9,605 bases of DNA from Anaerolineales bacterium UBA3071 (GCA_002366755.1 DFBV01000003.1:140-9744), one strand, 5' to 3'. Counted from the stretch's first letter, positions 1 to 7,320 are shown. The notes: generated by a model not told the origin, from the letters alone. Numbers and translations are program-made.

Positions 1-782
1 CCCAGGCTTGAAACCTGCCCCTCCCCCCGCAGACAGCGCAGCGCCAGCCAGAGGTAGACCAGGATGCCCACGCAGATGATCGTGTAGCTCTCGATGTAGC
101 CGAAGAAGAGCTGCATGGTACCCAGGCTGGCCACCAGCCCAAAGATCAACAGCTTCTCCGTGCGGTTGCGGCCCAACCCGTCGGCCAGCCAGCAGAGGAC
201 GAAGACGAAGCCCACGCCAGCAACTGTGCTTAGCACCTCATAGGCGGGCATAGCATCGGTCCAGCCGAAGAGCCGCTGGCCCAGCGCCCAAACTTTGGCG
301 TGCAGAAAGATGTCCAGCGGCGCCTGCCAGTTGTAGGTGAGCCGCACGTCGGGATGGGGGATACCGTTGACCAGGATGTAGGCATCACCCCAGCGAGTGT
401 GCACGATGCGGCCGAGCCAGAAGAGGGGGGCGAAGGCAAGGGCAACGACGGCGAAGAAGAGGCAATGGGCACATTGCATATCGCATATCGCTAATCGCGT
501 ATCGCTAATCGCAAGCAGCAAGCGACGCCAGGCGCGATGGGCGATACGCGATAGGCCATAGGCGACAGGTGACACGCGACACACGATAGACGCATAGCAA
601 GGAAGGTAAGTCAGCGAAACCACGCCGGCCAGGAGCCCGCGCCAAAGCGGCGGGAGATATGTGTACGGCCAGAGGCCCCAGGCGTGCTCTTCGGGCAGCA
701 GCGGGGTCAGGAGGTGCAGAGCGATGAGGATCAGGCAGAGCAACCGCACATCGGCCAGGAGGCGGCGAGACACCCCGCTCAC
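1..782 (-). CDS. Polytopic membrane protein, GT-C glycosyltransferase-like (partial, 3' end outside window)
   Basis: An open frame of 260 codons runs off the left edge without a stop. It starts at GTG 782-780, whose last two bases with the next base form part of the preceding gene's stop (GTGA, 4-nt overlap). A GGAGGT motif (797-792) lies 9 nt upstream, so the two genes are probably translationally coupled. The product is hydrophobic, with membrane segments near residues 12-29, 48-63, 108-123, 183-200, 210-228 and 232-250. A charged polar loop follows the third segment (TRWGDAY, residues 129-135, then NWQAPLD at 151-157), and an FGYIESY motif sits at 228-234. An acidic residue in an early loop between membrane helices is usual for GT-C sugar transferases, but I cannot assign a named family. 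Residues about 66-103 are encoded by heptamer repeat arrays and look like an inserted linker. A sugar-transfer role is inferred from topology and from the adjacent DUF2723 gene. The frame is well supported; the function is not. Confidence 0.75.
   Translation of the reverse strand, partial: MSGVSRRLLADVRLLCLILIALHLLTPLLPEEHAWGLWPYTYLPPLWRGLLAGVVSLTYLPCYASIVCRVSPVAYGLSRIAHRAWRRLLLAISDTRLAICDMQCAHCLFFAVVALAFAPLFWLGRIVHTRWGDAYILVNGIPHPDVRLTYNWQAPLDIFLHAKVWALGQRLFGWTDAMPAYEVLSTVAGVGFVFVLCWLADGLGRNRTEKLLIFGLVASLGTMQLFFGYIESYTIICVGILVYLWLALRCLRGEGQVSSL
476..510. repeat. Heptamer tandem array, five units
   Basis: Five contiguous 7-base units, consensus GCNNATC on the plus strand: GCATATC twice, then GCTAATC, GCGTATC, GCTAATC. 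Spacing is exact. The array lies inside the partial membrane-protein gene and keeps its frame open. A second array of the same word in the opposite orientation follows 23 bp later. Confidence 0.85.
534..589. repeat. Inverted heptamer tandem array, eight units
   Basis: Eight contiguous 7-base units, consensus GCGATAG/C on the plus strand. They begin GCGATGG, GCGATAC, GCGATAG, GCCATAG and become more degenerate (GTGACAC, GCGACAC, ACGATAG). The reverse complement (for example GTATCGC) is the same word as in the 476-510 array, so the two arrays form an imperfect inverted pair. The array lies inside the partial membrane-protein gene. Confidence 0.8.
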
Positions 783-2701
783 GATACCGTAACCTCCCCC
801 AGTTCGGCCCGCCCCACCTCGCTGCCGTCGGCGGCGCGGTAAAGGATGACCAGCAGGCCATACGGACCTGGCGACGCGTCCTGCGGCAACGGCAGGTCGT
901 AGCAGTCGGCCACGGTCTCCCCCTGCTGCCAGGCCCAAGTGGGATAGGTGTTGTGCACCGGCACGTCATCCGCGGCCGCCACCACCTGCCCCGCTCCATC
1001 CAACAGGCGAGCAGACACCTTCAGATCATCGCCCACCGGCGCGGCGACCCGCCAATGCAACGTCAAGCGCACCATAGCACGGGCATGCGTCTGCCGCGTT
1101 TCCACGGTGTAGCCGGCCAGCTCCACCGCCTCGGTGAAGGGGAGTGCCAGCGGATGCTGTGGCGTCACCGGTTGCGCCTTCCCCTTCGGCCAGACCCGCA
1201 CCAGCGGCCCGACGGCGGCCAGCGAGTACCGTTCCGAGGTGCCAGCCAGCGGTCGGGTGATGTAGACCGGCGTCCCCTCAGCCAGCGCGGCACCGATGGC
1301 CGCATGGCGCTCTTCCTCACCGTCGGCAGCCACCGTGACCACATCCGGCCGCAATCCCTCCGTGCGCTGGAAGTAGCGCACCAGTGTCATCTCCCCCAAC
1401 AGGCCCACGACGGTTGCCCCCTCCGGCAGCGGCTGCTCCAGCATGTCCCGCCCGTAGTCGTGCACGGCCCAGTCGTCGCTGCGGTCGGGGGTGGGGAAAT
1501 TGGCGCGGGCCATGGCGAGGGGCTGCAAGAGGCAGGCAGCGGCCAGTAATACGCAGGCGGCAATTCGTAATTCGCGCTGTGAGATGCGTGCGGCGAGATC
1601 GAACAAGCCGTCCAGGCCGGCGGCGAAAAGGAGTGACCAGAGGAGAAAGGCTGGCGTGAAGAAGACCTCGACGTCGGCAGCGCGGTAGGCGAGACCGAAG
1701 GCCAGATTGGTCACGAAGGCCAGGACAATCAGCGCCCAATGTCTGGGCTTACGCAGCAGCGCCACCAATCCCACCAGCCCCAGGATCAGCCCCGTCCAGC
1801 CGAACTGCACCCGGAAGAGATCGAAATAGAAGGCGGCGTTCCGGTGTAGCGCAAAGGGATCGCCGGTGAGGAAGACGCCGTATTGGCTGGCCATCACCCA
1901 GCGCCAGAAGCCGACCCAACTGTTCTCGTAGCGCCCGTCCAGCGAGGTGGTCACCAGCCCGCGCAGAGGGATGTACGCGTACAGGAGCAGCGGCAGCAGC
2001 AGGGCGGTCAGAAGCTTCGGCCAGCGGCGCGGCTGGCGCAGCAGCCCCGGATCCGTCCACAGCACGAACACGGCCAGGGCCGGGGCCAGCAGCAGTGTCA
2101 GGCGGTGGTGGGTGAGAGAGAAACCGAAAGCAAGGGCAACGGCAACTAGAGACGAGAGGTTAGGGGGGCAGATTGCAGATTGCGGATTGCGGATTGCACC
2201 CTTGCTCCTCTGCTCCTCTGCTCCTCTGCTCCCCTGCTTCCCTGCTTCCCAGTGGAGGATGAGCCAGAGGATGACGGCAACGAGGAGGCCGTGGAGGGCG
2301 TAGACCTCGGCGATGACAGCCTGCGACCACCAGACGGGCGATAGGGCGAAGACGACCGCTCCGCAAACGGCTGCCAGACGTCGTCCGGTCAGCAACTGAC
2401 CGGCCCGATAGACGAAGGCCACCGCCAGCGCCGCGCAGACGGCCGAGAGCAAGTTCACGCGGAAGGCCGCGTCGCCTAGCGGCAACAGGCGGGCGAAGAG
2501 CCAGCTCAGCAGCGTGTAGAGCGGGTAGCCGGTCTCGTGGGCGATGCCCAGCGTGGGGCCGACGAGCTGAAACTCCAACGTGTCGCTGAAGATGTCCACG
2601 ACCGAAGGGGCCAGCGTGCGTACGTAGAGGCCCAGGCTAAGCAGGAATACCAGCCCGGCAATTGCATGAGCCCGTCGTCTGCTAAAACGTCTTATGAACA
2701 T
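779..2701 (-). CDS. DUF2723 (TMEM260-like) membrane glycosyltransferase
   Basis: Probably transfers a sugar from a lipid-linked donor to an exported acceptor at the outer face of the membrane. Numbering is from ATG 2701 (640 aa). The N-terminal membrane segment (12-28) is followed by the family signature: a loop with acidic D36, D40 and E43 (SDTLEF), then GIAHETGYPLY (52-62). About ten more hydrophobic segments run to residue 400. A soluble part follows, ending in a C-terminal beta-sandwich (about 520-640) with LHWR, YPTWAW and PGPYGLL motifs, as in other large bacterial GT-C proteins. The DUF2723/TMEM260 family includes a eukaryotic protein O-mannosyltransferase; the substrate here is unknown. 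ATG 2701 is preferred because GGAGAG (2711-2706) lies 4 nt upstream; GTG 2716 and ATG 2713 are alternatives adding 5 or 4 residues. Residues 152-182 are a hydrophilic repeat-encoded insert in a loop. The gene lies 67 nt after the giant surface protein and overlaps the next gene by 4 nt. Confidence 0.85.
   Translation of the reverse strand: MFIRRFSRRRAHAIAGLVFLLSLGLYVRTLAPSVVDIFSDTLEFQLVGPTLGIAHETGYPLYTLLSWLFARLLPLGDAAFRVNLLSAVCAALAVAFVYRAGQLLTGRRLAAVCGAVVFALSPVWWSQAVIAEVYALHGLLVAVILWLILHWEAGKQGSRGAEEQRSKGAIRNPQSAICPPNLSSLVAVALAFGFSLTHHRLTLLLAPALAVFVLWTDPGLLRQPRRWPKLLTALLLPLLLYAYIPLRGLVTTSLDGRYENSWVGFWRWVMASQYGVFLTGDPFALHRNAAFYFDLFRVQFGWTGLILGLVGLVALLRKPRHWALIVLAFVTNLAFGLAYRAADVEVFFTPAFLLWSLLFAAGLDGLFDLAARISQRELRIAACVLLAAACLLQPLAMARANFPTPDRSDDWAVHDYGRDMLEQPLPEGATVVGLLGEMTLVRYFQRTEGLRPDVVTVAADGEEERHAAIGAALAEGTPVYITRPLAGTSERYSLAAVGPLVRVWPKGKAQPVTPQHPLALPFTEAVELAGYTVETRQTHARAMVRLTLHWRVAAPVGDDLKVSARLLDGAGQVVAAADDVPVHNTYPTWAWQQGETVADCYDLPLPQDASPGPYGLLVILYRAADGSEVGRAELGEVTVS
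792..800 (-). promoter_or_regulatory. Shine-Dalgarno inside the end of the DUF2723 gene
   Basis: On the minus strand a G-rich GGGGGAGGT stretch lies 9 nt before GTG 782-780, inside the last codons of the upstream gene. It fixes the start of the partial membrane gene at the GTGA overlap rather than at the later GTG at 773-771. Confidence 0.6.
1560..1573. repeat. Two-unit heptamer remnant
   Basis: GCAATTC followed directly by GTAATTC, inside the DUF2723 gene just before a membrane segment (encoding part of RELRIAA). Its form matches the longer heptamer arrays in the window, but two units alone could be chance. Confidence 0.35.
2168..2195. repeat. Heptamer tandem array, four units
   Basis: GCAGATT twice then GCGGATT twice, contiguous, inside the DUF2723 gene. 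It encodes the AIRNPQSAI-like part of the loop insert on the minus strand. It joins the octamer array at 2204-2251 through the 8-base word GCACCCTT. Confidence 0.9.
2204..2251. repeat. Octamer tandem array, six units
   Basis: Six contiguous 8-base units on the plus strand: GCTCCTCT three times, then GCTCCCCT, GCTTCCCT, GCTTCCCA. On the minus strand it encodes the Gly/Arg/Glu/Gln-rich part of the insert (residues about 152-168 of the DUF2723 protein). With the heptamers and the linking word it spans 84 bp, a multiple of three. Confidence 0.9.
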
Positions 2702-2768
2702 TGAACTCTCCATCACTACCCTATGCCGATGCCGCAGTCCCTCGCCAGAAGTTGGATCCCCCTTGTCG

Positions 2769-5700
2769 CTATTTCGTCACCATAGGCAAGTGCGTTGGCC
2801 ACCCGACCACCCCAGTTTGATCTGTCTCGACTCCCGGCAGACTGATGTGCAGACTGAACGGGGTCCCATACGGCGCGCCCGGTTCGGGAAGCAAAACCAA
2901 CTCTTCATAGCCGTCAGCTGCCGACACGGGCCTGGTAATGACTGTTCCGCCGGTACTGAACAGGACAGGGCCGGTGAGAGTTGCGCTGAATGTGCCAGGC
3001 GCGGCAATGTTGCCATAGCGCACGCTCACTCGGGTGCCGTGCGCTCCTACTACGATGACGGGCAAAGTTGGTTCCAGGCTTACCCAGGGATACTCCGGGG
3101 TTGGCGTCGGTGTGGCTGTTGGCGTTGGTGTGAATGTGGGCGTCGCAGTTGGTGTGGGCGTGCAGGTCGGCGTCGGCGTGGATGGCTGCCATATCCCGTG
3201 TGGCCCACCATACGCTCCCATGTCATTGCGTGAGCCATCAGGATCCCGATAGGCTTTGGCCGGGTTGCCAGCATCAATGGCAGGTGAGCCTGAGCGCACG
3301 TGGTAATTGCCAGTTGATGGGTTGACAAACCGGGGGTTGGCAGAGATATCACCGGGGCCAGGAGAAACGCCTAGATAGTCGCGACCGTTACTCCAGACGT
3401 CGTTGTAGCGCACCGTTGGATTCCGGTCGTTGCCCACCAGTCCATCACTACTGTTCTGCACTATGATATTGTTCTCGGCAATGCTGGCCGCGTTGTTGAG
3501 CACCAGTCCACGGCCGTTACCCACCACAGTGTTGTTGACGATGTGATGCACCGGCTCATTGTTGGCATCCACGCCCGCCCGGCTATTGCCGGCAAAGATG
3601 CTATTCTCGATGATCGCCACGGCTCCACAGTCCGGGTTCCAACACCAGGAGAAGAGGCCCATGCTATTGCCGGCAAAGCGGTTATGCCGGATTGTCACCT
3701 GGCCCTCACTATGCCAGATGCCCGAATCGAAGTATTCTGAACCGCTGCCGGTGATGGTGAAGCCATCAATCGTGCTGCCTGGCTCCATATAGATCACTGA
3801 GCCGTCGGTGCCACTACCGTGAATGATCGTCTGCTCGGCCCCTGCACCGATCAGTTCGATATCGTCACGAACAGTGAACCTCTCACGATAGGTGCCAGCG
3901 GATACCTGAACAGTATCGCCGGAATAGGCCCGTGTCAGGGCTTCGCTGATGGTCTTGAAGGCAGTTTCGGGGGTCCGTCCGTCACCAGATTCCGAGACTG
4001 ACCCATCCGCGTACCAGGTGATGTGTGCTTCCCTGACCTCGAAGCCGCGCGAGGCCACGTTATTTGTCTCGTCCAATTCCTCGATGACGTCATCCGGATC
4101 CACCACCGCGTACACCTCATGCGTCCCCGCCGTCACCGGACGCCAGATCACTTCCACTTGCTTGCTCTCTCCCGGCTCGATGCGCGTGATGATCTGTGTG
4201 GCATCAATCTGCACACCTCCAGCCCCTGGATCACCATCATAGAAATGCACTGCCACGTCAACCGCAGGAAGCTCACCCCGATTATACACCCAGGTGCTCA
4301 GCCGATTGTCATGCTCGGCTGCCGGCGGCGATGGGTTCACCCAGATCCCCGAGGGAGACAACTCCACCTGCTTCACCCGCACCTCGAAGCTCTGTGAATA
4401 CACGTTGTTTGTCTCATCCAGCTCCTCGATAACATCATCCGGATCCACTGCCACGTACACCTCGTGTATCCCCATCGTCACTGGGTGCCAAGTCACTTCC
4501 ATCCGCTTGCCCTCTCCTGCCCCGATGCGTGTGATGACCTGCGTGGTACCAATCTGCACACCGCCAGCCCCCGGATCACCATCGTAGAAATCCACCGCCA
4601 CATGAAGCGCAGGGAGTTCACCTTGATTGTGCACCCAAGCGCTCAATCGGTTGTCACACTCGGCCGGCGGCGGCGATGGGTTCACCCAAATCCCTGAGGG
4701 AGACAACTCCACCCGCTTCACCCGCACCTTGAAGCTCTGTGAATACACGTTGTTCGTCTCATCTAACTCCTCGATGACGTCATCCGGATCCACCACCACG
4801 TACACCTCGTGCATCCCCGTCGTCACTGGGTGCCAAGTCACTTCCACTCGCTTGCCCTCTCCTGCCTCGATGCGTGTGATGACCTGCGTGGCATCAATCT
4901 GCACACCTCCAGCCCCTGGATCACCATCATAGAAATGCACTGCCACGTCAACCGCAGGAAGCTCGCCCCGATTGTACACCCAGGCACTCAGCCGATTGTC
5001 ATGCTCGGCTGCCGGCGGCGATGGGTTCACCCAGATCCCCCAGGGAGATAACTCCACCATGAAGGGGCGCACGTAGGGACCACTGAACTCGCCTGATTCG
5101 GGCAAGCGGGCCGTCTTGCTGCCACTTCCCCAGGCAAACTCGAAGTGGTAGGCATGAGTACCAAGCGCAAGGGTCGTACTGTACACATATGTGCCACGCC
5201 CCGGCTGACCACTGCGCAGAGTCATACCGTGCGCTATGCCATCTACGTATACCTTAGCTGAGGTCGACGCCTCGCCAGCCTGATCCCAGAACGTCACCAG
5301 GTAGTCAAAGGTAGCATCTACCGTATCGGTGTAAGGCACGACAATCCCACTGGGGAGCACCGGCACCGTCGTGCCAGCCGGGCCGCCACTGAACACCTCC
5401 ACCAACGACCAAGAGCCGCTGCCTCGGGGGGAGAAGCCGATGGCAACCTGCTTCAGGCCACTGGCCATGATGTTGGCCCGATGACCAGCGCTATTCATAA
5501 AGCCCTGGTGTGCTGACTCCATGCCCGCACGCCCACTTCGAGCTACAAAGAGATTCTCACCAGTACCATACGGGTAGCCGCTGTCGAAGGCACGCTCTGT
5601 CGGCCCCCGTCCGGCCAGGTCAATGTGCCCCTGGCAGCAACGGGAGTTGTCCATGCCAACGGCGTGGGCGCGGGCAGAGTAGGCCAAGTTAGGATGCCAC

Positions 5701-7304
5701 CCCATGGGTGGCACCGGTGTCTCGCCCGGGTGGCCCCAGTAGCCGGGATCCATACGCGCCTCGTTCATGAGCAGGTGCATGTGTCGCTCGTCCAAGTTGG
5801 GGACACTCGAGAATGTGGTGCTGTAGGATTCGTTGCTATAGCTCGAGTCGCCATCGGCGTTGTATGCGCGCACCCGGTACCAATAGCTCTCACCGATCTT
5901 GGGTGGCTGATCTACATAATTAGTGGTGTTAGCCGGCAGGGTGACCAAATCGTACCAGTCGGTGCCGAAGATGCCGTCGGCACGTTGGATCACAAATCCC
6001 AGTTCGTTGGTGATATTATCAGTCCAGGAGAGCTGAATCTCACCGCCGGGATAGGCACCTACATGAAGATCACGGGGGTTTTGCAGCGGGCGCGCGCTTC
6101 CAGGAGGTACGCTGCCGTCCCATATCAGGCCGTAGATGCCCCAGGTATGGCTGCGATTGTCCTGCCAGACGACGGTGTTGCCAAAGACAGCAGGCTTTTC
6201 CTGACGACTCGGTTCCAGCGTGACCGGGAAGAGGGTGCCGTCGGCGCGCACATAGACAAAAACGTCCCAGTTGCCATAGGTGTCCTCATCCTGCCAAACA
6301 ATCAACGTGTCGCTGTGCACGGGGAAGCGCTGGTCACCTGGGCCGTCAAACACCAGCATCTCGCTATCAGTCGGAATGTCGTACATGTAGATGTCGTAGT
6401 TTCCGCTGCGCCAGTCGTTCCAGACTACTGTATCGCCCGAGACATCCGGCTTACACATGTCATCACAGAACACTCTGTGCCAGCGCTGGATTCCCGTACT
6501 GAGCTCATAGATGCCTAACTGCCATTCACCGGTGCGGTTGTCGACCCATACCACCCAGCCACTGTCAATACTAGGACGCCCTTGATAGTTCAGTGCAACG
6601 GCCAACGGTGTGGTAGTGCTTGTGCTGATCTGGTAGAGATAGACGTCAGATTGAAAGTAATCAGCCGTTTCATCCTGGTATACAATGTAATCCCCCCAAA
6701 TGCGTGGATAGCGCTGATGGTTCGGGCCAGTCGCTACGACGAATTCTTCGCCAGTGCTGAGATCGCTAGCATAGATGTCCCAGGTTCCATTGCGATTGTC
6801 CTCATACACTACGATGTCCCCGCCAATATCGGCGATGAACTGGGCGACTGGATGAGTCGTTACCTGAAACTCTTCACCCGTTGCAAGATCATAGCCCCAA
6901 ACGTCGGTCGGGCCATGAGTACGATCATCAAACCAGACAACCTTTGTGCCGTCAATTGCCGGCGACTCCTCGCTGGTGAAGGGAAGATCCGAAATGGGAA
7001 AATCGGTAGCGGCTGGATAGGCCAAACGCCGGATGGTGTGAAGCAGGAGAGGTATGGGTAGGCGGGGCGAAGGCGCCCTCGGGACAGGGGTTGGTGTAGA
7101 TGGAAATAGAGGCGGCTCCAAAAGCCTGTCTATCCCTGGGATTGGAGTCTCGCCAGGGAGCACTAGCGTTGCCTCGGCCCGTCGAGCAGGTAGTTCGGTC
7201 AGTGCTTGGGACGTTTCACGCTCAGCCAGCGCCAATAACAACACGCTCGCCATCAGCACAACTACTCCCACGCAAACGAGAGTGAGCAAACGGTTCTGGT
7301 TCAT
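2769..7304 (-). CDS. Giant modular surface protein: beta-propeller, FN3, CAP/SCP, CARDB x3, beta-helix
   Basis: A 1511-residue exported protein. In order: an N-terminal membrane segment (6-27, uncleaved anchor or signal); a Pro-rich linker (28-110); seven propeller repeats (about 112-397) of the VVWxDxRxGxxDIYxYDLxTGEE type; an FN3-like domain (403-500); a CAP/SCP domain (501-645) with H547 (ARAHA), E570-R571, E583 (GENL) and H608 (AGHRANIM); an Ig-like domain (646-748); three CARDB repeats of 115 aa (750-864, 865-979, 980-1092); a right-handed beta-helix (1093-1370) with a solitary-repeat NNTVVGN pattern and a GAYGGP ending; a Pro/Thr linker (1375-1404); a beta-domain; and the ending THLPMVTK. 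Cysteines occur in close pairs (280/284, 556/557, 1221/1226), suggesting disulfides outside the cell. The roles are adhesion, polymer binding or scaffolding by inference; no catalytic site is certain. The start ATG has GGAGGAG (7316-7310) 5 nt upstream. GC is visibly lower than in the amt-like gene. Confidence 0.9.
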   Translation of the reverse strand: MNQNRLLTLVCVGVVVLMASVLLLALAERETSQALTELPARRAEATLVLPGETPIPGIDRLLEPPLFPSTPTPVPRAPSPRLPIPLLLHTIRRLAYPAATDFPISDLPFTSEESPAIDGTKVVWFDDRTHGPTDVWGYDLATGEEFQVTTHPVAQFIADIGGDIVVYEDNRNGTWDIYASDLSTGEEFVVATGPNHQRYPRIWGDYIVYQDETADYFQSDVYLYQISTSTTTPLAVALNYQGRPSIDSGWVVWVDNRTGEWQLGIYELSTGIQRWHRVFCDDMCKPDVSGDTVVWNDWRSGNYDIYMYDIPTDSEMLVFDGPGDQRFPVHSDTLIVWQDEDTYGNWDVFVYVRADGTLFPVTLEPSRQEKPAVFGNTVVWQDNRSHTWGIYGLIWDGSVPPGSARPLQNPRDLHVGAYPGGEIQLSWTDNITNELGFVIQRADGIFGTDWYDLVTLPANTTNYVDQPPKIGESYWYRVRAYNADGDSSYSNESYSTTFSSVPNLDERHMHLLMNEARMDPGYWGHPGETPVPPMGWHPNLAYSARAHAVGMDNSRCCQGHIDLAGRGPTERAFDSGYPYGTGENLFVARSGRAGMESAHQGFMNSAGHRANIMASGLKQVAIGFSPRGSGSWSLVEVFSGGPAGTTVPVLPSGIVVPYTDTVDATFDYLVTFWDQAGEASTSAKVYVDGIAHGMTLRSGQPGRGTYVYSTTLALGTHAYHFEFAWGSGSKTARLPESGEFSGPYVRPFMVELSPWGIWVNPSPPAAEHDNRLSAWVYNRGELPAVDVAVHFYDGDPGAGGVQIDATQVITRIEAGEGKRVEVTWHPVTTGMHEVYVVVDPDDVIEELDETNNVYSQSFKVRVKRVELSPSGIWVNPSPPPAECDNRLSAWVHNQGELPALHVAVDFYDGDPGAGGVQIGTTQVITRIGAGEGKRMEVTWHPVTMGIHEVYVAVDPDDVIEELDETNNVYSQSFEVRVKQVELSPSGIWVNPSPPAAEHDNRLSTWVYNRGELPAVDVAVHFYDGDPGAGGVQIDATQIITRIEPGESKQVEVIWRPVTAGTHEVYAVVDPDDVIEELDETNNVASRGFEVREAHITWYADGSVSESGDGRTPETAFKTISEALTRAYSGDTVQVSAGTYRERFTVRDDIELIGAGAEQTIIHGSGTDGSVIYMEPGSTIDGFTITGSGSEYFDSGIWHSEGQVTIRHNRFAGNSMGLFSWCWNPDCGAVAIIENSIFAGNSRAGVDANNEPVHHIVNNTVVGNGRGLVLNNAASIAENNIIVQNSSDGLVGNDRNPTVRYNDVWSNGRDYLGVSPGPGDISANPRFVNPSTGNYHVRSGSPAIDAGNPAKAYRDPDGSRNDMGAYGGPHGIWQPSTPTPTCTPTPTATPTFTPTPTATPTPTPEYPWVSLEPTLPVIVVGAHGTRVSVRYGNIAAPGTFSATLTGPVLFSTGGTVITRPVSAADGYEELVLLPEPGAPYGTPFSLHISLPGVETDQTGVVGWPTHLPMVTK
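3093..3182 (-). repeat. Pro/Thr linker-coding repeat
   Basis: Thirty codons (residues 1375-1404 of the giant protein) encode alternating Thr-Pro with occasional Ala, Phe or Cys. Such extended linkers are common in secreted modular proteins and are candidate O-glycosylation sites. The DNA shows a six-base periodicity rich in GGCGTN and GGTGTG words on the plus strand. Confidence 0.85.
4029..4367 (-). repeat. CARDB repeat 3 (345-bp period)
   Basis: Residues 980-1092. Its first half is nearly identical in DNA to repeat 1 (about six differences over some 165 bp between 4201-4367 and 4891-5057). Its second half is the most divergent of the three repeats. It contains the CARDB-type core DPDDVIEELDETNNV. 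Confidence 0.85.
4368..4712 (-). repeat. CARDB repeat 2 (345-bp period)
   Basis: Residues 865-979. The first half differs from repeats 1 and 3 at many positions (ECDNRL, HNQGELPAL, VDFYDG). The second half is close to repeat 1, including NNVYSQSF. Confidence 0.85.
4713..5057 (-). repeat. CARDB repeat 1 (345-bp period)
   Basis: Residues 750-864, beginning VELSPWGIWVNPSPP. It shares its first half with repeat 3 and its second half with repeat 2. CARDB is an Ig-like adhesion-related fold found in bacterial and archaeal surface proteins. Confidence 0.85.
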
Positions 7305-7309
7305 CGTTT

Positions 7310-7316
7310 CTCCTCC
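7310..7316 (-). promoter_or_regulatory. Shine-Dalgarno of the giant surface protein
   Basis: GGAGGAG on the minus strand, 5 nt before ATG 7304-7302, in the 16-nt gap after the Mut7-C stop codon. This strong site fixes the start and supports co-transcription with the Mut7-C gene. Confidence 0.8.
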
Positions 7317-7320
7317 GAAA

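Noticed and set aside
230..472. An 80-codon minus-strand frame starting at GTG 472
   Set aside because: Another frame on the same strand is open from 782 to the window edge, has membrane-protein character, and is joined to the upstream gene by a ribosome binding site and a GTGA overlap.
476..589. CRISPR array
   Set aside because: Units are 7 bp, directly adjacent, without spacers, and lie inside a coding frame. The same applies to the octamer array at 7826-7888.
505..999. A 164-codon minus-strand frame across the DUF2723/partial gene junction
   Set aside because: It straddles two well-supported genes in another frame and is Arg/Pro-rich, typical of a GC-rich shadow frame.
2702..2768. A terminator between the surface gene and the DUF2723 gene
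   Set aside because: No stem followed by a T-run is visible on the minus strand in this short gap, so co-transcription remains more likely.
5625..6518. A 297-codon plus-strand open frame antisense to the giant surface gene
   Set aside because: It lies wholly opposite the propeller, FN3 and CAP coding region, whose minus-strand frame shows clear domains. Its product has no recognisable motif and I see no ribosome binding site assigned to it.
7010..7100. Further word arrays in the Pro-rich linker near the start of the surface gene
   Set aside because: GGxGxAGG-like words recur loosely on the plus strand, but spacing is not constant and the pattern can follow from Pro/Arg/Leu codons alone.
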